Below are positions 1 through 5,896 of a stretch of 7,482 nucleotides of DNA, piece after piece. Numbering within the stretch: position 1 is the stretch's first letter; each line of letters begins with the position of its first letter. Source of the DNA: Halieaceae bacterium (GTDB lineage Bacteria; Pseudomonadota; Gammaproteobacteria; Pseudomonadales; Halieaceae); NCBI GenBank assembly GCA_003523185.1, contig DPGN01000074.1:1-7482 (forward strand), given 5' to 3'. Made by a program: the position numbers and the translations under genes. The notes beneath the pieces are model-generated. The model was not told the origin of the DNA. It saw nothing but the letters and a program-made list of their open reading frames with translations, and did no database searches.

Positions 1-704
1 GACAGGCCCAAGAGCACCTTATCCGACCCCACTTTCGCTCGTATTGTCTGGATCGCGTCTTCAACAATATTGGCAGGCGTCCACAACGCCTCACAGCCGC
101 AGATATCGATGACAAACCGCGACATAATCTCTTTGCCCAACGAGGTATGTGTCACCTCCGGATGAAATTGAATACCAAACCACGGCCTCTCAGCGTGAGC
201 CATGGCGGCAATAGGACAGCTGTCAGTTTCCGCCGTGCGAAGGAATCCCTCAGGGAGTTGAGTCACTTTGTCTCCGTGGCTCATCCAAACATCGAGTATC
301 CCGTGACCATTTTTGTCAGTTCGATCGGCAAGACCTGAAAAAAGTCGATCCTCCGTCACGCTTTGAATTTCGGCATAGCCGAATTCAGATGTGTCAGAGC
401 CCTCTACCGCACCACCCAGTTGCGCGGCCATGGTCTGCATGCCGTAGCAAATGCCTAGGACAGGGAGGTCAAGTTCAAAAACGACATTGGCGGCACGCGG
501 TGAATCTTGTTCAGTAACCGACTCAGGGCCGCCAGAAAGGATGATGCCCGAGGCGTTAAAGCGACGTATGTCGGCCTCAGTAACATCCCAGGCATAGATC
601 TCGCAGTAAACACCAATTTCTCGGACGCGGCGCGCTATGAGCTGCGTGTATTGGGAGCCAAAATCGAGAATAAGAATGCGATGCCGATGGATGTCCTGGC
701 TCAT
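1..704 (-). CDS. guaA: GMP synthase (glutamine-hydrolysing), N-terminal 234 residues, cut by window edge
   Basis: Catalyses ATP-dependent amination of XMP to GMP with glutamine as nitrogen donor, the last step of guanine nucleotide synthesis, in the cytoplasm. The visible part is the class I glutamine amidotransferase domain. It opens with HRILILDFGSQYTQL, has the nucleophile Cys86 in GICYGMQ, and His181 and Glu183 in FHPEVTH, which are the same residue numbers as in E. coli GuaA. The linker CEALWTPANIVEDAI follows. The frame leaves the window at LLGL(S), just before the SGGVDS-type PP-loop of the ATP pyrophosphatase domain, so roughly 290 residues are missing. Two ATG codons stand in tandem (707 and 704). 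GAGG at 710-713 is only 2 nt from the first and 5 nt from the second, so 704 was chosen. It lies 44 bp downstream of guaB in the same direction, the usual guaBA operon. No anomaly is seen in the visible part. Confidence 0.97.
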   Translation of the reverse strand, partial: MSQDIHRHRILILDFGSQYTQLIARRVREIGVYCEIYAWDVTEADIRRFNASGIILSGGPESVTEQDSPRAANVVFELDLPVLGICYGMQTMAAQLGGAVEGSDTSEFGYAEIQSVTEDRLFSGLADRTDKNGHGILDVWMSHGDKVTQLPEGFLRTAETDSCPIAAMAHAERPWFGIQFHPEVTHTSLGKEIMSRFVIDICGCEALWTPANIVEDAIQTIRAKVGSDKVLLGL

Positions 705-709
705 CATGT

Positions 710-713
710 CCTC
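710..713 (-). promoter_or_regulatory. guaA ribosome binding site
   Basis: GAGG on the minus strand. It lies 2 nt from the ATG at 707 and 5 nt from the ATG at 704. This spacing is the reason for preferring the second of the two tandem ATG codons as the guaA start. Confidence 0.6.
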
Positions 714-731
714 ACGGTTGAATTGTATGGA

Positions 732-752
732 CTGATTCGACTGCCGAATCAG
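732..752 (-). other. 8-bp hairpin across the guaB stop codon
   Basis: Perfect inverted repeat: arms CTGATTCG (732-739) and CGAATCAG (745-752) around a 5-nt loop. It contains the TGA stop of guaB (749-751) and lies 25-48 nt before the guaA start. No run of T follows on the minus strand, so it is not a standard intrinsic terminator. It could be an mRNA processing or stability element, or could tune guaA expression relative to guaB. The structure is seen; the function is inferred. Confidence 0.5.
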
Positions 753-2218
753 CGAACCGGGTAGTTAGGTGCTTCTTTGGTAATTGAGACGTCGTGGACA
801 TGCGATTCAGACATGCCCGCAGAGGTCACCCTCACAAACTGGGGTTTGGTACGCATCTCTGGGACGTTAGTACACCCTGCATAGCCCATGGAGGACCGGA
901 CGCCACCCATTAGCTGATGGATAATCGCTGAAACAGGGCCTTTGTAGGGAACACGTCCCTCGATACCCTCGGGCACCAATTTCTCAGAACCAGCACTGGA
1001 GTCCTGGAAGTAACGATCGGACGAACCTTGCTTCTGCGCCATAGCGCCAATCGAACCCATGCCTCGGTATGACTTATAAGTCCGCCCCTGAAACAGTTCG
1101 ACCTCTCCGGGCGCTTCTTCGGTACCCGCAAACATGCCACCCAGCATGACCGAGTGAGCACCAGCCGCTAAGGCTTTGGAAATATCACCTGAGAAACGAA
1201 TTCCGCCGTCGGCAATCAACGGTATGTCCGTCTCAGCTAGCGCCATCGCCACATTGGACACGGCACTAATCTGTGGCACACCCATCCCGGTAACAATGCG
1301 CGTAGTGCAAATTGAGCCAGGGCCAATACCGACTTTGACACCATCAGCACCCGCATCAGCCAGCGCAAGTGCTGCGTCTCCGGTCGCAATATTGCCGCCG
1401 ATTACATCGACCCTCGGGTAGTTATCTTTGATCCAGCGAACACGGTTCAGAACATTCATGGAATGGCCATGAGCCGTGTCGACCACCAGTACATCAACCC
1501 CAGCAGTCACCAGAGCGTCCACACGCTCATCAGTGTCTGCGCTCGTGCCTACTGAGGCACCAACTCGCAATTGCCCGTACTGGTCTTTACAAGCGTCAGG
1601 AAACGACTCTGCCTTGTCGAAATCCTTGACTGTGATCAGGCCTTTTAACGCTCCGGCGTCATCTACAACCAGAATTTTCTCGATACGGTGCTGATGTAAG
1701 AGTCGCTGCACTTCGTCCGAGCTGGCACCCTCTTTCACAGTTACTAGCTGATTTCGGGGCGTCATAATCGCCGAAATCGACTGTGAAGTATCCGTCTCAA
1801 ATCGTAGGTCACGTCGTGTAACGATACCTGCCAGGCCACCGTCTTTCATGACGGGAACACCTGAAATACCGTTCGCTCGCGTCAACTCGATGAGCTCTGC
1901 AATTGTGGCCGTGTGATCGATAGTGATCGGGTCTTTAACGACGCCACTTTCGAACTTTTTAACCCGACGGACTTGCTCTGCCTGCTCTTGCACGCTGAGA
2001 TTCTTGTGGACGATACCGATGCCGCCCTCTTGCGCCAGCGCGATGGCAAGGCCCGCTTCGGTCACGGTGTCCATCGCCGCTGAGACCAAGGGCAGGTTTA
2101 AATTGATGTTTCGCGTCAGTTTTGTGACGAGCGACACGTCCTTCGCCGTCACCTCGGAGTAACCGGGCAGAAGGAGTACGTCATCAAACGTCAGCGCTTC
2201 TTGAGCGATTCGTAACAT
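749..2218 (-). CDS. guaB: Inosine-5'-monophosphate dehydrogenase
   Basis: Oxidises IMP to XMP with NAD+, the committed step of guanine nucleotide synthesis; a cytoplasmic, typically tetrameric or octameric TIM-barrel enzyme. At 489 residues it matches the usual length (488 in E. coli). It begins MLRIAQEALTFDDVLLLPG. Two CBS domains (Bateman module, about residues 92-205) interrupt the barrel and in this family bind regulatory nucleotides. The catalytic loop GPGSICTTR has Cys304, DGGIRFSGD binds the phosphate, YRGMGSIGAM is on the mobile flap side, and SSDRYFQ supplies the Arg-Tyr pair (402-403) used for water activation. The C terminus ESHVHDVSITKEAPNY is typical. A TTG immediately precedes the ATG (at 2219-2221). 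GAGG at 2224-2227 is 5 nt from the ATG, so the ATG was chosen. First gene of guaBA, with its own promoter, and divergent from xseA. Confidence 0.98.
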   Translation of the reverse strand: MLRIAQEALTFDDVLLLPGYSEVTAKDVSLVTKLTRNINLNLPLVSAAMDTVTEAGLAIALAQEGGIGIVHKNLSVQEQAEQVRRVKKFESGVVKDPITIDHTATIAELIELTRANGISGVPVMKDGGLAGIVTRRDLRFETDTSQSISAIMTPRNQLVTVKEGASSDEVQRLLHQHRIEKILVVDDAGALKGLITVKDFDKAESFPDACKDQYGQLRVGASVGTSADTDERVDALVTAGVDVLVVDTAHGHSMNVLNRVRWIKDNYPRVDVIGGNIATGDAALALADAGADGVKVGIGPGSICTTRIVTGMGVPQISAVSNVAMALAETDIPLIADGGIRFSGDISKALAAGAHSVMLGGMFAGTEEAPGEVELFQGRTYKSYRGMGSIGAMAQKQGSSDRYFQDSSAGSEKLVPEGIEGRVPYKGPVSAIIHQLMGGVRSSMGYAGCTNVPEMRTKPQFVRVTSAGMSESHVHDVSITKEAPNYPVR

Positions 2219-2223
2219 CAATA

Positions 2224-2227
2224 CCTC
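2224..2227 (-). promoter_or_regulatory. guaB ribosome binding site
   Basis: GAGG on the minus strand, 5 nt before the ATG at 2218 and 2 nt before the alternative TTG at 2221. The spacing favours the ATG. Confidence 0.6.
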
Positions 2228-2254
2228 GTGGTTGTCGCGTTTGGATAACCCAAT

Positions 2255-2283
2255 ATTGTACGCTTAAGGTTAATTCTGAACAA
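2255..2283 (-). promoter_or_regulatory. Predicted sigma70 promoter of guaBA
   Basis: On the minus strand, TTGTTC (2283-2278) and TACAAT (2260-2255) are separated by exactly 17 bp, with an A/T-rich spacer. Each hexamer matches the consensus at four or five of six positions. Transcription would start near 2248, giving a leader of about 30 nt before the guaB ATG. This is the best promoter match in the window and sits where guaB needs one. In E. coli the guaBA promoter is controlled by growth rate, PurR and DnaA; I see no clear PurR or DnaA box here. Confidence 0.6.
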
Positions 2284-2285
2284 TC

Positions 2286-2298
2286 TCGACAATGTCGA
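2286..2298. repeat. Small palindrome TCGAC-AAT-GTCGA between guaB and xseA
   Basis: Perfect 5-bp inverted repeat with a 3-nt centre. It lies immediately upstream of the guaB -35 hexamer and 9 bp before the xseA start codon. As DNA it could be an operator affecting both genes; as RNA it could form a small hairpin in the xseA leader. It is short enough to be chance, and no known regulator motif is recognised. Confidence 0.3.
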
Positions 2299-2307
2299 AA
2301 AACACGC

Positions 2308-3657
2308 ATGCCTTTGCCCAAACCAACCCCTGTCAGCGTCAGTGAACTAAACCGAAAAGCGAAGTCGCTTTTGGAAAATCACCTGGGCGAAGTGTGCGTC
2401 GAAGCCGAGATTGGTGATCTATCAAAACCCGGTTCGGGGCACTGGTACTTCTCACTGAAAGACGGGCGTTCTCAACTGAGATGCGCCATGTTTAGACGCG
2501 CCAATCTATCGGTGAAATTTCAGCCTAAAGTTGGCGACTCCGTCATCGTGCGCGGTCTGTTGTCCATCTACGAAGCACGTGGCGACTACCAGCTCATTGT
2601 TGATCACATGGAGGCATCGGGAGACGGGGTACTTCAACGCCAACTCGAGGCCTTAAAACAAAAGCTTCAGTTGGAAGGGCTTTTTGACTCTGCTCGAAAA
2701 CTACCTGTGCCGGAGCACTGTGAGCGAATTGGCGTAATCACTTCACCGACGGGTGCTGCCATTGAGGACATCATCAGCGTCCTGGGCCGACGCTCGCCCT
2801 CCAGCCACATCGCATTGTTTCCCGTGCAAGTTCAAGGATCCCTTGCAGCGCAGCAGATTGCCGATGCGATTGATGAAGCGAATAGGCTGGTCACCACTAA
2901 GCAACGTGCGCTCGATGTCTTAATCGTTGGTAGAGGTGGTGGATCGCTCGAAGATCTGTGGTGTTTCAATGAAGAAATCGTAGCTCGAGCGATTGCAAGA
3001 TCGACCATACCCATCGTTTCTGCAGTGGGGCATGAAATCGACTTCAGTGTATCGGATTTGGTTGCAGACATCAGAGCCGCCACCCCTTCTCAAGCCGCTG
3101 AACTGGTAACGCGCGACAGCCTCGAATGGTTACAGCTCATCGATAGTCACTGCGCTCGACTGAAACTACTGACTCAGCAAAAACTGAACGAACGCCGGGC
3201 GGTAGTGGCAAACCTCAAAGCGCGGCTAACCCATCCAAGACAACGATTAACGCTTATTCAAGAGCGACTGAGTCGTGCTAGAGAGCGGGCGAACCTGCTG
3301 ATTAAGCAACATATAACGAGAGATAAGCAGCACCTTAATCAGGCTCGTCTGTCGCTCTCAGCGGCTTCACCACAGATGATCATCAAAGCGAGGAAGGAAG
3401 CGGTCAGTGCAATGGGTGAACGCCTCCCATCGCAAATTGAGAAAGTCATTCGACGAGATTCTCAGCGCGTTGATCATCTCAAAACATTACTAACAAGCCT
3501 CAGCCCGTTGGCCACGCTCGAGCGAGGCTACGCCATTGTCAGCAACGAGCAGGGTCAGGTGGTCACAGATAGCAGTGAGGCGAATGTAGGGGATACGGTA
3601 TCGGTACGCCTATATCGCGGTGGGCTCAGAACCGTGGTTTCGGAAACTCAGGACTGA
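2308..3657 (+). CDS. xseA: Exodeoxyribonuclease VII large subunit
   Basis: Large, catalytic subunit of exonuclease VII, which with several copies of XseB degrades single-stranded DNA from both ends into oligonucleotides; acts in the cytoplasm in mismatch repair and DNA damage processing. At 449 residues it matches the family (456 in E. coli). An N-terminal OB-fold (about 10-105) contains SGHWYFSLKD and YEARGDYQL. The catalytic core (about 125-265) has ITSPTGAA, GRGGGSLEDLW (208-218) and SAVGHEIDF followed by DLVADIRAATPSQAAE. A long, charged, coiled-coil-like segment (about 270-390) follows, and the C-terminal barrel strand motif LSPLATLERGYAIV is present. There is no convincing Shine-Dalgarno sequence before the ATG, yet the protein N terminus aligns well with the family and no upstream in-frame start is seen. 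Divergent from guaBA, as in many gammaproteobacteria; xseB is not in the window. Confidence 0.97.
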   Translation: MPLPKPTPVSVSELNRKAKSLLENHLGEVCVEAEIGDLSKPGSGHWYFSLKDGRSQLRCAMFRRANLSVKFQPKVGDSVIVRGLLSIYEARGDYQLIVDHMEASGDGVLQRQLEALKQKLQLEGLFDSARKLPVPEHCERIGVITSPTGAAIEDIISVLGRRSPSSHIALFPVQVQGSLAAQQIADAIDEANRLVTTKQRALDVLIVGRGGGSLEDLWCFNEEIVARAIARSTIPIVSAVGHEIDFSVSDLVADIRAATPSQAAELVTRDSLEWLQLIDSHCARLKLLTQQKLNERRAVVANLKARLTHPRQRLTLIQERLSRARERANLLIKQHITRDKQHLNQARLSLSAASPQMIIKARKEAVSAMGERLPSQIEKVIRRDSQRVDHLKTLLTSLSPLATLERGYAIVSNEQGQVVTDSSEANVGDTVSVRLYRGGLRTVVSETQD

Positions 3658-3682
3658 GAGCTAATTTCCCGAGAAGTCGTCG

Positions 3683-4330
3683 TTAATACTTTGCAGGTAA
3701 CCGGGTATTGATGACGATGTGGCGCCCCTCGAAACGGATGTACTCACCGATCGTCAGATCTTTCAATATACGAGCGACCATCTCGCGGGATGCGCCAACA
3801 CGATCAGCGATATCCTGCTGAGTCAGCTTCTCAGGCACAAACAAAGTGCCATCGCCGCGCTCGTGGGATAGATCCATCAGAACGTTTGCCACCCGCCCGT
3901 AAACGTCTTGCAGGGCAAGATTCTTAACGTCGGTTGTCAGCTTACGAACGCGCGCCGCAAGATTACCGAGCAACTGCTGCGTGATGCCGGGATTATCCGA
4001 GAGGACCTTTGAGAAATCCTCTTTTTTGACAATCCGAAACTGACACGGCTCTACCGTTCTTACAGACGCCGATCGCGCCGAGTCGTCTAACAGTGCAAGC
4101 TCACCAAAGTAATCGCCCACACCCAATGAATTCATGATGAATTCTTTGCCATTCTTATCGCTGCAATAGACTTTCACTCGACCCGACTCGATGACATACA
4201 ACGCATCGGCGGGTTCATTTTCCTGAATGACCACCGTGTTTTTTGGGTAATTTTCGGACGAGCTCGAATCCTCGAGCGCTGCCAATTCTTCTCTGCTCAG
4301 GCCGTGGAATATTTCGACTTGGTCTAGCAT
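3683..4330 (-). CDS. CRP/FNR-family transcription regulator (cyclic-nucleotide-binding type)
   Basis: A 215-residue cytoplasmic DNA-binding regulator. Residues about 5-120 form the cyclic-nucleotide-binding beta barrel. The phosphate-binding cassette is visible as GDYFGELALLDDSARSASV, with Glu77, Arg86 and Ser87 at the positions that hold the cyclic phosphate and ribose in CRP. A dimerisation helix (about 115-140, ending KNLALQDVYGRVANVL) leads to a winged helix with the recognition helix GASREMVARILKDL (179-192). Its Arg182, Glu183 and Arg187 match CRP R180, E181 and R185, suggesting a TGTGA-like half site. The E. coli CRP adenine contact Thr127 corresponds to Leu131, and Ser128 to Thr132, so the ligand is uncertain. 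FNR's N-terminal cysteine cluster is absent, so an oxygen-sensing FNR is unlikely. The ATG at 4330 has only a weak purine-rich site upstream. Convergent with xseA (25-bp gap) and divergent from the cyclase gene, which could make its ligand (inference). Confidence 0.92.
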   Translation of the reverse strand: MLDQVEIFHGLSREELAALEDSSSSENYPKNTVVIQENEPADALYVIESGRVKVYCSDKNGKEFIMNSLGVGDYFGELALLDDSARSASVRTVEPCQFRIVKKEDFSKVLSDNPGITQQLLGNLAARVRKLTTDVKNLALQDVYGRVANVLMDLSHERGDGTLFVPEKLTQQDIADRVGASREMVARILKDLTIGEYIRFEGRHIVINTRLPAKY

Positions 4331-4343
4331 GACAACTTACTCT

Positions 4344-4360
4344 TTGTGCAATATTTACAA
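4344..4360. promoter_or_regulatory. Possible operator (imperfect palindrome) upstream of the CRP-like gene
   Basis: TTGT-N9-ACAA, a 17-bp imperfect inverted repeat 14-30 bp upstream of the CRP-like ATG and just downstream of its predicted -10. The TTGTG half resembles a CRP half site, but the other half (TTACAA) and the spacing do not fit the 16-bp CRP core. If real, binding here could mediate autorepression. Weak, position-based inference. Confidence 0.22.
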
Positions 4361-4365
4361 TTCTA
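4360..4365 (-). promoter_or_regulatory. Candidate -10 element for the CRP-like gene
   Basis: TAGAAT on the minus strand (5 of 6 consensus bases), which would place the transcript start near 4353, about 23 nt before the ATG. No good -35 hexamer lies 16-18 bp upstream, so this would be a weak or activator-assisted promoter. Confidence 0.3.
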
Positions 4366-4366
4366 A

Positions 4367-4413
4367 CTTAAGCTTTCGCTCTCGCCTATCCCTACTAGTG
4401 CAAAGTCTTAAGC
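4367..4413. repeat. Direct repeat CTTAAGC, copies 40 bp apart
   Basis: CTTAAGC occurs at 4367-4373 and again at 4407-4413, start to start exactly 40 bp (about four helical turns), within the 129-bp region shared by the CRP-like and cyclase promoters. A second short word, GTGCAA, is also repeated (4346-4351 and 4398-4403). These may be binding sites for a regulator lying on the same face of the helix, or chance. Confidence 0.25.
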
Positions 4414-4417
4414 GCGA

Positions 4418-4423
4418 TATACT
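4418..4423 (+). promoter_or_regulatory. Candidate -10 element for the cyclase-receiver-kinase operon
   Basis: TATACT (5 of 6 consensus bases) on the plus strand; transcription would start near 4430, about 30 nt before the GTG. The -35 region (about 4394-4401, CTAGTG and neighbours) does not resemble TTGACA, which suggests dependence on an activator bound upstream. Confidence 0.35.
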
Positions 4424-4459
4424 TTACTTCGAAGAAACTCACGAATTGGCTCAATATTA

Positions 4460-5896
4460 GTGTCGGAAACTGACTTAAATCGCGCATCCACGCTCGGAAT
4501 GAAGCTAATTCCGCAATTGGGCGAACTCAAAAAGCAAAGCACTGACGAGCTGGCTGATGATCTCTCTGCCCTATCTGTTGCCATTGAGCGGCTAAATGCG
4601 ATGGTGTCTCGTGGCGAATCCAACCGACATGACCTGCTGAATGCCGTTGCGGCGGTAAAGGGTTATTCCGAAATGTTGCTGGATTCGAACGACGCAGTCA
4701 TAGAGACAATACGCTCGGCAATAAGAAAAATGATTGATGAGCTAACAGCCACCTCGGGGGCATCAAAAACGTCGGAAAGCCTGCCTCAGGTGACCCGCTC
4801 CTTTGACACGTTTGACGGTTGCACCATCCTCGTCGTCGACGACTTACCCGAAAATCTCGACCTCATGTCACGCCTGCTCGGGAAAATGCAGTGCGAGGTG
4901 ATAACCGCTGAGTCGGGTAGTGAGGCTTTAAACAGATTAAAAGATACGGAGATCGATGTTGTACTGCTCGACCTTGTCATGCCTGATATTGATGGTCGAG
5001 AGGTCTTGGCACAGATTAAAGCCGACGAACACCTGCGCGCACTGCCGGTCATCATGATCTCGGGTCGCCAGGATATGGACCAGATTATTGACTGCATTCA
5101 GGTGGGTGCTGACGATTACCTGCTCAAACCCGTTAATTCAGTGCTGCTCAGTGCGCGCATTAAGTCAGGCATCGAACGCAAGCGCTGGCACGACAAAGAA
5201 GAGCAATACCGCGAGCAGCTTGAGAAACGTGAGCAATTCATCCGGCAAACCTTCGGACGCTATATTTCAGATGCGATCGTTGAAGAGATTTTGGAAAAAC
5301 CTGAAGGCCTTCAGCTGGGTGGAGACCTTCGCAATGTAACGTTAATGATGAGCGACATCCGAAGCTTTACAACACTAGTTGAGCACCTGCCACCCGAGCA
5401 GGTGGTCGCGCTGCTGAATCGCTATCTAGGCAAAATGACCGATATTATCCTGCGTCATGGCGGCACCATTGATGAATTTTTGGGTGATGCTGTACTGGCC
5501 GCCTTTGGTGCGCCCACAGAGTCAGATGAACACGCGACACAAGCCGTCACCTGTGCCATCGAAATGCAAGCGGCGATGGCGGAGGTTAACGCAGAAAATA
5601 AAGCTGATGGACTCCCTAAAGTGGAGATGGCTATTGCGCTCAATACCGGTGAAGTGGTCGCCGGCAACATCGGCTCGGAGCGCCGCTCCAAATACGGTTT
5701 TGTAGGGCATCAGGTCAACGTGACATCGCGCATAGAAGACAACGCACGACCCAATGAAATACTGGTATCCGAGCAAACACTACTGGCCACGGATCAGAGC
5801 CAATTTATCGTGGGTGATAGTAGAACAGTTCATGCCAAGGGCATGGCTGGCACTTTGACCGTTTATCCCATCGAGGGAGCATTACGTGATGGGTAA
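4460..5896 (+). CDS. H-box/receiver/class III nucleotide cyclase fusion protein
   Basis: Predicted soluble 478-residue enzyme making a 3',5'-cyclic nucleotide under phosphorelay control. Residues about 28-98 form two helices with an H-box-like motif at His57 (RHDLLNAVAAVKGYSEML), resembling a kinase dimerisation/phosphotransfer domain without an ATPase domain. Residues 121-240 are a receiver: acidic Asp127-Asp128, phospho-acceptor Asp171 in LLDLVMPD, Ser201, Lys223 in LLKP. A charged helix (236-262) links to the cyclase (about 286-470), with metal-binding Asp299 (MSDIRSFT) and Asp343 (FLGDAVLAAFGAP) and transition-state Asn420 and Arg424 (VNVTSRIE). The purine-selecting positions hold Glu339 and Gly413 instead of the usual Lys with Asp or Thr, so ATP versus GTP use is unclear. 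The start is GTG at 4460 without a clear Shine-Dalgarno sequence; ATG at 4499 (465 residues) is an alternative that keeps all domains. It overlaps the next gene and is divergent from the CRP-like gene. Confidence 0.9.
   Translation: MSETDLNRASTLGMKLIPQLGELKKQSTDELADDLSALSVAIERLNAMVSRGESNRHDLLNAVAAVKGYSEMLLDSNDAVIETIRSAIRKMIDELTATSGASKTSESLPQVTRSFDTFDGCTILVVDDLPENLDLMSRLLGKMQCEVITAESGSEALNRLKDTEIDVVLLDLVMPDIDGREVLAQIKADEHLRALPVIMISGRQDMDQIIDCIQVGADDYLLKPVNSVLLSARIKSGIERKRWHDKEEQYREQLEKREQFIRQTFGRYISDAIVEEILEKPEGLQLGGDLRNVTLMMSDIRSFTTLVEHLPPEQVVALLNRYLGKMTDIILRHGGTIDEFLGDAVLAAFGAPTESDEHATQAVTCAIEMQAAMAEVNAENKADGLPKVEMAIALNTGEVVAGNIGSERRSKYGFVGHQVNVTSRIEDNARPNEILVSEQTLLATDQSQFIVGDSRTVHAKGMAGTLTVYPIEGALRDG
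5873..5879 (+). promoter_or_regulatory. Ribosome binding site of the single-domain receiver gene
   Basis: GAGGGAG inside the end of the cyclase gene. Its GGAG core is 6 nt from a GTG at 5886 and 9 nt from an ATG at 5889, so both tandem starts remain possible. A strong site at this place supports separate, coupled translation of the receiver. Confidence 0.6.

Noticed and set aside
365..386. Hairpin TTCGGC-ATA-GCCGAA (with a bulged 3-bp extension) inside guaA
   Set aside because: It falls on codons for the conserved GuaA motif EFGYAEI; the symmetry is explained by coding constraint.
147..764. Plus-strand open frames at 147-338 and 507-764
   Set aside because: They are antisense to guaA, whose conserved motifs (Cys86, His181, Glu183) prove the minus-strand reading; the plus-strand products show no recognisable domain.
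910..2162. Extra open frames on both strands inside guaB (910-1161 minus, 1176-1421, 1476-1694 and 1923-2162 plus)
   Set aside because: All lie within the intact 489-codon guaB gene in other frames, have low-complexity products and no start signals.
2832..3083. Minus-strand frame inside xseA
   Set aside because: Shadow of the catalytic core of xseA, which is intact and conserved over this stretch.
3637..3682. Possible terminator between the convergent xseA and CRP-like genes (GTTT-CGG-AAAC at 3637-3647, CTCA-GGAC-TGAG at 3647-3658)
   Set aside because: Stems are only 4-5 bp, they overlap each other and the xseA stop codon, and no proper T-run follows on either strand.
3683..4330. Annotation of the CRP-like gene as FNR or as crp itself
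   Set aside because: FNR's N-terminal cysteine cluster is absent, and the Thr127 contact of CRP is replaced; only family-level naming is justified.
4344..4360. A true CRP consensus site (TGTGA-N6-TCACA)
   Set aside because: Only one half site resembles the consensus and the spacing is wrong, so it is listed only as a weak possible operator.
4408..5776. Open frames overlapping the cyclase gene on both strands (4408-4623, 4786-5097, 5455-5691 and 5522-5776 minus; 5088-5339 and 5457-5705 plus)
   Set aside because: The 478-codon frame accounts for conserved receiver and cyclase motifs throughout; the others lack any domain or ribosome site.
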